Assembly: GCA_031269415.1 (NCBI GenBank)
Contig: JAISZF010000134.1
Coordinates: 1-5,488 of the forward strand
Source: Clostridiales bacterium
GTDB taxonomy: Bacteria > Bacillota > Clostridia > Lachnospirales > WQUN01
Direction: 5' to 3'
Length of the DNA stretch: 5,488 nt
Positions 1-5,076 of the stretch are shown one piece after another. The notes under the pieces are model-generated. The model ran no database searches and had not been told where the DNA came from. It saw only the letters and a list, made by a program, of their open reading frames with translations. The translations under genes were made by a program, and so were the position numbers. How positions within the stretch are numbered: the first letter of the stretch is position 1; each line of letters starts with the position of its first letter.

Positions 1-87
1 CGGGGTTTGTTCAAGTCAGCTAACGGAATCAATATCAACGCTGACGTAAACGGCGGGTACAATATTTTGAAATTGTTTTATCAGTAA
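1..87 (+). CDS. tnpB: TnpB (IS200/IS605 accessory RNA-guided nuclease), C-terminal fragment
   Basis: The open frame enters from the left edge and ends at TAA 85-87, giving the last 28 residues of a protein. The tail reads GLFKSAN, then NINADVNGGYNIL, which is the standard ending of TnpB/OrfB proteins. The Asp in NADVNG (codon 43-45) corresponds to the third RuvC catalytic acid of this family. TnpB proteins are nucleases guided by an RNA made from the 3' end of their own gene and the element's right end; they cut donor sites and favour element retention. The start, the zinc ribbon and the other two RuvC acids lie outside the window, so I cannot tell whether the gene is intact. The short extension after YNIL (KLFYQ) is unremarkable. 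No tnpA is visible. Family assignment is confident despite the short length. Confidence 0.88.
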   Translation, partial: RGLFKSANGININADVNGGYNILKLFYQ

Positions 88-160
88 AATGAAGCGTGGA
101 CAGCGGATCTACACCGCGACTGCGTAGAGGTGTGCAGTGCGCCATCGGTTTTTACCGTAA
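88..160 (+). ncRNA. Candidate TnpB omega-RNA / right-end region
   Basis: This stretch directly follows the tnpB stop, where these elements encode the guide RNA scaffold. By eye, ACACC (111-115) can pair with GGTGT (129-133), and GCGACTGC (116-123) can pair with GCAGTGCGC (134-142, one bulged G at 139). The two pairings interleave, so together they form an H-type pseudoknot. A small hairpin, CGGT-tttt-ACCG, follows at 146-157. Published ISDra2 TnpB structures show a pseudoknotted guide RNA, which makes the arrangement plausible. The 5' end of such an RNA would lie inside tnpB, and the guide would begin at the element's right end, which I cannot place exactly (somewhere around 158-186). Boundaries are approximate. 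Confidence 0.5.
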
Positions 161-186
161 ATAGCTAAATGTTATATTTGTTACAT

Positions 187-1298
187 TCAGCTAAACTGTA
201 CCTTGCCGCTGCCGGCGTCTGTTATTATGACTTCTTCAATATCCGCGGTCGGTGACACCCGTCCGGAAACGCTTTCAATTTCAATGGGGATTAGATCGTT
301 CGTATCACCCGAGTTCCCCCAGACAGTAACTTCCGCCGCTCCGGTGGCGGAGGTGGCAAAGACCGCCGCGACGCTTACGACAAGCGCGCAAGAGACGGCG
401 ATGCCGATAATGGAAGTTTTCTTGATATTCATAATGCTTTTTATCCTTTCTTCAATCGCGTATTTAATGAAACTGTTGCCAAGCGGCGCAAATCGGCTTT
501 TCTTCTCTTCCATCGCGAGCAGCGCCGCCGCGTATGAGGATCTCAGCGTCTCCCCAAACGATTTTACTACCTTTTCGTCACATGAAATTTCAATGTCTCG
601 GTTCAGGAGTACATACATGAGCCAGACGAGCGTGTTGAACCAATGTACGCAGAGCGCGGCTGTCGCGGCAAGCTTTGTCAGCCCGTCGAAGTGCCTGATA
701 TGCGTGAACTCATGCTCAAGGACATACGACAGTTGTTTTTCGTCCGCCATGTCCATGCTCTTCGGCAGCAGGATGACTGGCCTGAACACGCCGTATGTGA
801 GCGGAGCCGCTATCCTGTCCGGACACGCGGGCTGATACAGTCCTTCTCAAAGGACGCCTGGGCGGCCAATCGGTCAAGAACACGTCTTCGATTGGCAGCG
901 CGAGGCCGCGAACTCCCCGCGGCATTTGAAATAGGCCGCGCAGTAGAACAGCGCCATTAATCCGACGCCCGCAAGCCAAACCGCCGTCAAGGGCAATATG
1001 GGCAATCCGCCCGCTTTGTACATGATTTGGACAACCCGCGCGCCGGTCACTTCCGCCGCCGCCCCAGGCAGCGGGATACGCGCCGCCGCAAACGGCGCCA
1101 AGAGCGTTTGTCCCGCCGCGTTGCCGTACGCGTTGAAGAGGCTGCCGGCACGGAAAACAGTATCAGCAGGCGGCAGAGAGCGACACCCCACAGGGCCAAA
1201 AAGGTCGTCTTGGGCAGCCTGTCGATCGCCAAAGCCCTGACAAGCGTCGCCGTGATGATGATCAGCGCGCAGGAGACGCTCATTTGGAGTATGCTCAT
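187..1298 (-). pseudogene. M56 family (BlaR1/MecR1-like) membrane metallopeptidase, frameshifted
   Basis: Read from ATG 1296-1298, this is an M56 antirepressor-type membrane sensor split over three frame changes. The N-terminal piece (MSILQMSVS to LILFSVPA) has the usual first membrane helix. The frame changes near 1140-1150, continuing as AGSLFNAYGNAAGQ with the next hydrophobic segments (to about 903). It changes again near 896-905 (LPIEDVFLTDW) and again near 815-832 (RIAAPLTYGVFRPVILLPKS). The last piece carries the zinc-protease motif HEFTH (700-714), the downstream EISCDE motif and a final membrane helix (TSIIGIAVSCALVVSV), ending at TGA 187-189. A working protein would have about 370 residues. 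Its start overlaps the repressor stop (ATGA, 1295-1298) behind its own AAGGAG site (1307-1312), so the pair was one operon. In relatives the sensor activates proteolysis of the BlaI-type repressor. Three shifts point to real decay, but sequencing or assembly error cannot be excluded. Confidence 0.88.
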
Positions 1299-1666
1299 GT
1301 CCCCGTCTCCTTCGCGTCCCCGACCATGCTTTTCAGCTTTTCAAGCGTATGGGCGGGCAAGTTCTTCCTTTCCAATAGGGACGCGAACAGCAGGTCGGAC
1401 GAACCTTCGAACAGCTTGCCGATCAATTCGTCAAGCTCATATTCCCTGGCCTGCTCCTTCGTTACGATCGCGTGGCAGAAAAAATTCGGCTCCCTGCGCT
1501 CGATCGCCCCTTTCTCGACGCATTTTTTGATCACCGTGTATGTCGTGTTCTTGTTCCACCCGACAAGTTCGCCGAGGATTCCCGCGATCCTTTTCACGGT
1601 CAGATCGCCTTCCTTCCAGAGGACATCCATTACTTTCAGTTCCGAATCAAACAGTTTGATAGGCAT
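1295..1666 (-). CDS. BlaI/MecI/CopY family transcriptional repressor
   Basis: This 123-residue protein matches the family in length and plan. An N-terminal winged helix comes first (MPIKLFDSELKVMDVLW opening, helix-turn-helix through residue 52, with WNKNTTYTVIKKCVEKG as the recognition helix region, residues 37-53). A C-terminal dimerisation part follows (about residues 70-115). Known members bind operator dyads as dimers and are inactivated when a partner M56 protease triggers their cleavage. ATG 1664-1666 is supported by AAGGAG at 1675-1680, 8 bases upstream. Another ATG at 1671-1673 is out of frame. The stop overlaps the start of the broken M56 gene, which implies translational coupling. 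The promoter upstream has two dyads, so autoregulation is likely. Whether the target is a beta-lactamase is unknown; no such gene is present, and M56/BlaI pairs in clostridia often control other genes, hence no symbol is given. Confidence 0.93.
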   Translation of the reverse strand: MPIKLFDSELKVMDVLWKEGDLTVKRIAGILGELVGWNKNTTYTVIKKCVEKGAIERREPNFFCHAIVTKEQAREYELDELIGKLFEGSSDLLFASLLERKNLPAHTLEKLKSMVGDAKETGT

Positions 1667-1703
1667 TTTTCATTCTCCTTGCGCTGTTTCCCGCGCCGGC
1701 CGG

Positions 1704-1717
1704 ACTATTGCGATAGT
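1704..1717. promoter_or_regulatory. Putative BlaI-type operator 1 (ACTAT-TGCG-ATAGT)
   Basis: This is a perfect 5-bp dyad with a 4-bp centre. It lies just downstream of the -10 box of the repressor promoter, around the expected transcription start, where a bound dimer would block transcription. It shares its arms exactly with the dyad at 1760-1773, and a further half-site ACTAT at 1732-1736 overlaps the -10. Assignment to the BlaI-type protein is inferred from position and symmetry. Confidence 0.68.
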
Positions 1718-1729
1718 GAATTCCCTTTC

Positions 1730-1758
1730 ATACTATCACGCTCGTCTGGTTCTGTCAA
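1730..1758 (-). promoter_or_regulatory. Promoter of the repressor/M56 operon
   Basis: On the - strand TTGACA (1753-1758) is followed by exactly 17 bases and then TAGTAT (1730-1735). This is a sigma-A type promoter with a consensus -35. Transcription would start around 1722-1724, leaving a leader of about 57 bases before the repressor ATG. Two identical-armed dyads bracket it. Confidence 0.8.
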
Positions 1759-1759
1759 G

Positions 1760-1773
1760 ACTATTTTAATAGT
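1760..1773. promoter_or_regulatory. Putative BlaI-type operator 2 (ACTAT-TTTA-ATAGT)
   Basis: This second dyad has the same arms as the one at 1704-1717, and here they extend to 6 bp (ACTATT/AATAGT). It lies immediately upstream of the repressor's -35 box and, for the opposite strand, covers the position of the -35 element of the probable fbp promoter. The two dyad centres are 56 bp apart. Repressor binding here could therefore affect both directions; this is inference. Confidence 0.65.
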
Positions 1774-1790
1774 TTCGTAAATATTTTTTC

Positions 1791-1799
1791 TGTTATAAT
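1791..1799 (+). promoter_or_regulatory. Extended -10 promoter, probably for fbp
   Basis: TGTTATAAT fits the extended -10 form TGn-TATAAT. No good -35 is found 16-18 bases upstream (that stretch is TAGTTTC, overlapping the operator-2 dyad), which is tolerable for extended -10 promoters. A start near 1806 would give a leader of about 80 bases to the fbp ATG. That leader holds a small AT-rich dyad, CTAAT-N7-ATTAG (1844-1860), but no recognisable riboswitch. Confidence 0.55.
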
Positions 1800-1873
1800 T
1801 CAGAACACAAAAAATTCATAATTGCCTTCTTCACAAGCGTCTCCTAATGTAATATATTAGTAACTACCGCGTT

Positions 1874-1880
1874 GAGGAGG
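1874..1880 (+). promoter_or_regulatory. Ribosome binding site deciding the fbp start
   Basis: GAGGAGG lies 6 bases before ATG 1887-1889. An in-frame TTG at 1872 is part of this same site and so cannot be the start. This fixes the N-terminus as MPRIEPPP. Confidence 0.9.
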
Positions 1881-1886
1881 AAGAGT

Positions 1887-3863
1887 ATGCCGCGAATCGA
1901 ACCGCCGCCTGTCAAATATCTTAGGCTGCTTGGCGAAAAATATCCCACGATTGAAAGCGTATGTACGGAGATCATCAATCTTCAGGCAATATTAAATCTG
2001 CCAAAGGGTACCGAACATTTCATGAGCGACCTGCACGGCGAGTATGAAGCGTTTAACCATATACTAAACAATTGTTCAGGAGTGATCCGTGAGAAAGTCG
2101 ACAATTTGTTCTCTGGCCGTTTAACCCAAAAACAGCGCGCCGAGTTTTGCGCGCTTATCTATTATCCGGTTCTTAAACTTGAGCGTTATAAAGAGTCTGT
2201 TGAGGACATGGATGAATGGCGTCAAATAACGCTGTTTCAGCTAATCGATCTATGCAAAGCCATCGCCGTCAAATACACGCGCTCCAAGGTACGAAAGGCG
2301 CTTCCTAAAGAATACAGCTACATAATTGACGAGCTGTTGCACGGCGAATCCGGTAAATCCGCTTATTACCAGGAAATCATAAAAAGCATCATTGCTCTAA
2401 ACAGGGCGGAAGACTTTATTATTGAGATGTGCGCCTTAATTAAGCGTCTGGCTGTTGATCATCTGCATATTGTCGGCGATATATTTGATCGTGGGCCGCG
2501 GGCTGACCGAATCATGGATCAACTGACAAAACATCACAGCGTGGACATACAGTGGGGCAATCACGACATCCTCTGGATGGGCGCCGGCATTGGGAATCAC
2601 GCCTGTGCCGCGCAGGCGCTTTTGAACTCGGCGGCGTTCGGCAACCTGCGGATTTTAGAGAGCGGCTACGGGATTAACCTGCTCGGGCTGGCCCTTTTCG
2701 CCGATAAGACATACGCCCGCAGCGCTCGTTTTGAGTCTCGCGTTTTGCCCGGCTCAAGTATGGACGAAGAAGATGTGGAATTGAACAGTAAAATATATAA
2801 AGCCCTAGCGGTAATGCTGTTTAAACTGGAAGGCCAAATTTATACGCGTCGCCCGGAATACGGCATGCGCGCCCGCATGTTCCTGGATAAAATCGACTTC
2901 GCCGCGCGAACCGCGCGCATCGGGGAAAACACTTATCCCATGGCGGATATGGACTTGCCGACAATCGATCCTGAAAATCCATACGCGCTGTCGCCCGAAG
3001 AAAGGAAGCTCATATCGGATTTGCGCGATTGTTTCCTGCAAAGCGACAGACTGCGCGCGCACATACGATTTTTGTACACTAAGGGAAGCATATATCTGAT
3101 TTCCAATCAAAATCTTTTGTTTCATGGCTGCATACCGATGAATGAGGATGGAAGTTTCTCGAAAGTAACGCTCTGCGGCGCGACAGCTTCAGGCCGGGCG
3201 TATCTGGACAACTGTGACGATGTCGCGCGTGCGGCCTTCTATGGAGCGGGCGCCGAACAGAGCGAGGCCTCGGACGCTATGTGGTATCTATGGTGCGGAC
3301 AAAGCTCGCCGCTGTTTGGCCGCAGCGCGATGACAACTTTCGAAAGGCTGTTCGTGGCGGACAAATCCGCGAGTGTCGAAGTGAAAAACCCGTACTACAC
3401 GCACATACAACACCGGGAACAGTGTGAACGGATATTAAAGGAGTTTGGTTTGGAGGGAAAAGCTTCTCATATTATCAACGGCCACGTGCCGGTGCGTGTT
3501 TTGGAAGGCGAAAGCCCATTAAAAGGCGGCGGCAAACTGATTGTTATAGACGGCGGTTTCAGCCGGGCATATCAGCCGGTCACCGGAGCCGCCGGATACA
3601 CTTTGATATTTAACTCGCACGGAATGAGGCTGTCAGCGCACTCGCCTTTCGAGTCCACTCTTGACGCGGTGGAGAAAAACTCCGACATCTATTCTTCATC
3701 CGCCGTATTTGAAACGCTTAAAGAACGTATGCTTGTTAAGGACGCGGACAACGGCAGGCAGATAGCGGAGCAAATCAAAGATTTAAAGGCGCTCTTAAAC
3801 GCCTATCGGGAAGGGGCCGTTCCCGAGAAGAGCCATAATCCTGATTTCCGATCCCCATTTTGA
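1887..3863 (+). CDS. fbp: Fructose-1,6-bisphosphatase, class III
   Basis: This 658-residue cytoplasmic enzyme hydrolyses fructose 1,6-bisphosphate to fructose 6-phosphate and phosphate (EC 3.1.3.11), the committed step of gluconeogenesis. Class III enzymes are typical of Bacillota, are about 640-670 residues long and use a metallophosphoesterase fold with Mn. All the expected metal-site blocks are seen: SDLHGEYEAF (Asp48, His50), GDIFDRGPR (Asp198, Asp201, Arg202), WGNHDILW (Asn225, His226) and INGHVPV (His533), followed by IDGGFSRAY (555-563), conserved in the family. The gene is complete with no frame defect, ending at TGA. It is transcribed divergently from the BlaI-type repressor and appears monocistronic, with a terminator about 115 bases downstream. 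Known relatives are controlled by metabolites such as PEP and AMP; nothing about that can be read here. Possible transcriptional influence of the neighbouring repressor operator is inference. Confidence 0.97.
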   Translation: MPRIEPPPVKYLRLLGEKYPTIESVCTEIINLQAILNLPKGTEHFMSDLHGEYEAFNHILNNCSGVIREKVDNLFSGRLTQKQRAEFCALIYYPVLKLERYKESVEDMDEWRQITLFQLIDLCKAIAVKYTRSKVRKALPKEYSYIIDELLHGESGKSAYYQEIIKSIIALNRAEDFIIEMCALIKRLAVDHLHIVGDIFDRGPRADRIMDQLTKHHSVDIQWGNHDILWMGAGIGNHACAAQALLNSAAFGNLRILESGYGINLLGLALFADKTYARSARFESRVLPGSSMDEEDVELNSKIYKALAVMLFKLEGQIYTRRPEYGMRARMFLDKIDFAARTARIGENTYPMADMDLPTIDPENPYALSPEERKLISDLRDCFLQSDRLRAHIRFLYTKGSIYLISNQNLLFHGCIPMNEDGSFSKVTLCGATASGRAYLDNCDDVARAAFYGAGAEQSEASDAMWYLWCGQSSPLFGRSAMTTFERLFVADKSASVEVKNPYYTHIQHREQCERILKEFGLEGKASHIINGHVPVRVLEGESPLKGGGKLIVIDGGFSRAYQPVTGAAGYTLIFNSHGMRLSAHSPFESTLDAVEKNSDIYSSSAVFETLKERMLVKDADNGRQIAEQIKDLKALLNAYREGAVPEKSHNPDFRSPF

Positions 3864-3872
3864 CTTGGGTTG

Positions 3873-3901
3873 TTGATATTTGTAAAGGACTCTGTTAATA
3901 T
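3873..3901 (+). promoter_or_regulatory. Promoter-like sequence just after fbp
   Basis: TTGATA (3873-3878), 17 bases, then TAATAT (3896-3901). The spacing is ideal and each box is a near-consensus match. It begins 10 bases after the fbp stop and points toward the terminator at 3979-4007, with no real ORF between. In AT-rich intergenic DNA such a match can arise by chance. Confidence 0.35.
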
Positions 3902-3907
3902 ATAGAA

Positions 3908-4007
3908 CCTGTCTTTGGTATCAGACATCTAAACATGGTGCTAATTTTTGGTAAATGGATATAACAGCAGCGCAAAAGAAAAACCGCCAGTAAGAGGCGG
4001 TTTTTTT
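3908..4007 (+). ncRNA. Possible short RNA between fbp and its terminator
   Basis: If the promoter-like boxes at 3873-3901 are real, a transcript of about 100 bases would start near 3908 and end at the intrinsic terminator. The only ORF inside (ATG 3935) is 9 codons without a ribosome binding site. No known RNA family is recognised. It may equally be just the fbp 3' untranslated region, possibly yielding a 3'-derived fragment. Confidence 0.22.
3979..4007. terminator. Rho-independent terminator, probably bidirectional
   Basis: AAAAACCGCC (3979-3988) pairs with GGCGGTTTTT (3996-4005) around a 7-base loop, and seven T run from 4001 to 4007. It ends fbp transcription on the + strand. On the - strand the same stem is followed by TTTTTCTTTT, so it may also stop transcripts from the small convergent gene at 4363-4686. 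Confidence 0.88.
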
Positions 4008-4021
4008 ATCGCAAGGAATTT

Positions 4022-4175
4022 TGCGAAATGACACCCAAGGGATAAAGTTAAATTCAAAAGGTTTGAAAGCTAATTTGTAAGCGAACCATGATGAGCCTTT
4101 GCACTCTTCCCAACTTATGGATTATGAGATTTTCAGGTGTATTCAGCGGTAGGCTAAACTTGCTCACATTCTATC
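4022..4175. other. Non-coding stretch, no gene seen
   Basis: I find no credible gene, promoter or structured RNA between the terminator and the tandem repeat. There is a weak hint that 4050-4150 is a third, very degenerate copy of the 134-140 base repeat that follows: AAATTCAA at 4050, later GAAA, TAAT and CGAA in order, and CAGCG near the end. Confidence 0.4.
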
Positions 4176-4310
4176 CAAATTCAATATTGAAATAATAGTA
4201 CCAGTAATCGAAATGACCATTTATCAGTCTTGTTTGCAGATGTCTACAAGGCTTGGGTTATTTCGTAATAAACTCAGCGCTGCCTCGGTTTTTAAGTTGC
4301 ATCACCGCGC
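4176..4310 (-). repeat. Diverged tandem repeat unit A (decayed copy of the gene tail)
   Basis: On the - strand this unit parallels 4310-4451 block by block: TGCGC, then CCGAGGCA-GCG, CCAAGCCTTG, TTACTGGTAC and ATATTGAATTTG, at a shift that drifts from 134 to 140 bases. The part equivalent to codons of the neighbouring gene has a stop (CAAGCCTTG then TAG) and small indels, so it no longer codes. It abuts unit B without a gap, as expected for a tandem duplication followed by decay. Confidence 0.6.
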
Positions 4311-4451
4311 AAATTCAATATAGAAGTTTTGGTACCAGTAACTAAAACGCTTATATCCAGTGCTATTCGTAGATACCTTCCAGAGCTTGGACTGCTTCCT
4401 CATAGGCTGTGACGCTTGCCTCGGCATTCTCGAACCTGGATGAATTGCGCA
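4310..4451 (-). repeat. Tandem repeat unit B (3' end of the RHH-like gene plus its downstream flank)
   Basis: This is the partner of unit A. It covers about the last 29 codons of the gene at 4363-4686 (from near IPENLRN onward) plus roughly 53 bases downstream of its stop. The best-kept block is in the downstream flank, CAAATTCAATAT and GGTACCAGTAA in + orientation, with GTACCAGTAA shared by both units. Confidence 0.6.
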
Positions 4452-4686
4452 GGTTTTCCGGGATAGCGTCAAGATAGCGGCTTTCAGCAAGGCTGGCATT
4501 TTCAAGAATGCTCAGTGCAAGCGCCACTGCCTTCCTACGCTGTTGTCGTGTGTCGACTGGGGGCTTTGAGGACGTTTGGACTTTCTGCCTGCAAAAGCCA
4601 GACATGGCTTTCTTTATCACGAACGCCATAGGCACATTCGATAACTTGCATTTTTCCTTGAACTCGGCTGCCAAATCTTTTGGCAC
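4363..4686 (-). CDS. Small ribbon-helix-helix-like protein, function unknown (possibly inactivated)
   Basis: The frame gives 107 residues from GTG 4684-4686. The N-terminal part (SVPKDLAAEFKEKCK, then NVPMAFVIKKAM) has the strand-helix-helix pattern of CopG/Arc-type DNA-binding domains, seen in antitoxins and plasmid or mobile-element regulators. A polar linker (about residues 34-52) leads to a helical C-terminal region with IPENLRNSSRFENAEA and a final helix. In frame upstream sits ATG 4714-4716 followed by KVQEE, then TAA (4696-4698), then CVSV leading into the body. The TAA therefore cuts the expected N-terminal strand off the rest. Either GTG 4686 or another start is used despite no clear ribosome site, or the gene is dead. 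No toxin partner adjoins it on the same strand. The family function is not recognised; the domain assignment rests on pattern only. Confidence 0.55.
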   Translation of the reverse strand: MPKDLAAEFKEKCKLSNVPMAFVIKKAMSGFCRQKVQTSSKPPVDTRQQRRKAVALALSILENASLAESRYLDAIPENLRNSSRFENAEASVTAYEEAVQALEGIYE

Positions 4687-4720
4687 AGATACACATTACT
4701 CTTCCTGAACTTTCATGGTG

Positions 4721-4757
4721 TTAACTACTAAAGACGGGTTTAACTACCAAAGACGGG
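4721..4757. repeat. Two direct repeats, 19-bp period, upstream of the RHH-like gene
   Basis: TTAACTACTAAAGACGGG (4721-4738) and TTAACTACCAAAGACGGG (4740-4757) match at 17 of 18 positions. They begin 4 bases upstream of the ATG at 4714-4716 of the small gene, where RHH regulators often bind tandem operators. An iteron-like or simple duplication origin is also possible. Confidence 0.6.
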
Positions 4758-4769
4758 ATCAAAAAAAGC

Positions 4770-4798
4770 GTGACAAAGTAATTATAATCTGATACAAT
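4770..4798 (+). promoter_or_regulatory. Promoter-like sequence facing the hairpins
   Basis: GTGACA (4770-4775), 17 bases, then TACAAT (4793-4798). It lies in a very AT-rich stretch that continues to 4827 and points at the two hairpins and the PIN remnant. Other TATAAT-like strings occur nearby, so the match is only suggestive. Confidence 0.3.
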
Positions 4799-4827
4799 AA
4801 AACTATTATAATACTATACATATTTGT

Positions 4828-4850
4828 GTCGCGCCTCATGTAGGCGCGTG
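4828..4850 (+). repeat. Solitary hairpin resembling the 5' part of a type I-C CRISPR repeat
   Basis: The stretch begins GTCGC and ends GCGTG, with a 7-bp stem CGCGCCT (4830-4836) and AGGCGCG (4842-4848) around CATGT. Type I-C repeats typically read GTCGC, an inverted repeat around a short loop, then GCGTGGATTGAAAC. Here the last part is TGTAAAGATTC instead, so the 3' end does not match. There is only one copy in the window and no cas gene, so this is not an array. It could be a remnant, or an unrelated hairpin with a coincidental match. Confidence 0.3.
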
Positions 4851-4861
4851 TAAAGATTCTC

Positions 4862-4891
4862 GAGAGCGGCGGCGATGATGCCGCCGTTCTT
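4862..4891 (+). other. Strong GC-rich hairpin
   Basis: GAGAGCGGCGGC (4862-4873) pairs with GCCGCCGTTCTT (4880-4891) around GATGAT, 12 pairs including two G-U on the + strand RNA. Only a short mixed T run closes the right arm, so it is a weak terminator candidate. It sits 13 bases after the CRISPR-repeat-like hairpin and about 30 bases before the PIN remnant. Confidence 0.5.
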
Positions 4892-4923
4892 GATCTATCT
4901 GGGATAACTTAAAATTTTGATAG

Positions 4924-5076
4924 GATATACGTGAAAAATACGGATTTTCGTTTTATGTCAGTTTGATAGTCGCGGCGGCGATAGAAACAGATTGCGATAT
5001 TATATTGAGTGAGGACACGCGAAACGGACAAATCATAGAGTGCAGGGTAAAGATAGTTAACCCGACTTTCGGGTAA
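4924..5076 (+). pseudogene. VapC/PIN-domain protein, C-terminal remnant
   Basis: Between stop TAG 4921-4923 and stop TAA 5074-5076 the frame gives 50 residues. They read KYGFSFYVSLIVAAAIE, then CDIILSEDTRNGQIIE and KIVNPTFG. This is the hallmark end of VapC-type PIN ribonuclease toxins, which usually show YGxSFWDALIVAAA, LLSEDxQxGQ and IVNPF. The later acid (SED) is kept, but the Asp expected after SFW is replaced (SFYVS; codon GTC 4957-4959), which should abolish Mg-dependent RNase activity. The N-terminal two thirds and any antitoxin partner are missing; upstream there are only hairpins. There is no start codon in a sensible place, so this is a dead fragment. The RHH-like gene on the other strand is not an obvious partner. 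Family recognition is from motifs only. Confidence 0.78.

Noticed and set aside
163..195. AGCTAAA repeated at 163-169 and 189-195 as a possible target-site or guide match
   Set aside because: IS200/IS605 elements do not make target duplications, and a 7-base match is too short to mean anything here.
203..960. Long + strand ORFs (210 and 105 residues) across 203-960
   Set aside because: They are antisense to the M56 gene, whose protein motifs (HEFTH, EISCDE, membrane helices) are unmistakable on the - strand; the + strand products show no family features.
998..1780. Several + strand ORFs over 998-1780
   Set aside because: Arg/Ser-rich shadows of the M56 pseudogene and the repressor gene, with no ribosome sites or recognisable motifs.
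1806..1873. Riboswitch or attenuator in the fbp leader
   Set aside because: Only a weak AT-rich dyad (1844-1860) is visible; there is no conserved aptamer core, terminator stem or leader peptide.
1872..1886. TTG start for fbp adding five residues
   Set aside because: The TTG overlaps the GAGGAGG ribosome site that correctly serves ATG 1887.
2805..3125. 106-residue - strand ORF inside fbp
   Set aside because: Antisense to a conserved, intact enzyme gene; no motif or ribosome site supports it.
4302..4505. 67-residue - strand ORF overlapping the RHH-like gene
   Set aside because: Mostly an out-of-frame shadow of 4363-4686. Its ending SYWYQNFYIEFAR looks protein-like and is echoed in unit A, but the similarity is explained by the nucleotide duplication.
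4828..4920. A true CRISPR array
   Set aside because: Only one repeat-like unit is present, its 3' end deviates from the I-C pattern, and there is no second repeat or cas gene in the window.
5061..5073. Small hairpin CCCGA-CTT-TCGGG
   Set aside because: It falls at the end of the PIN coding remnant, has a 5-bp stem with a 3-base loop and no T run, and is likely chance.
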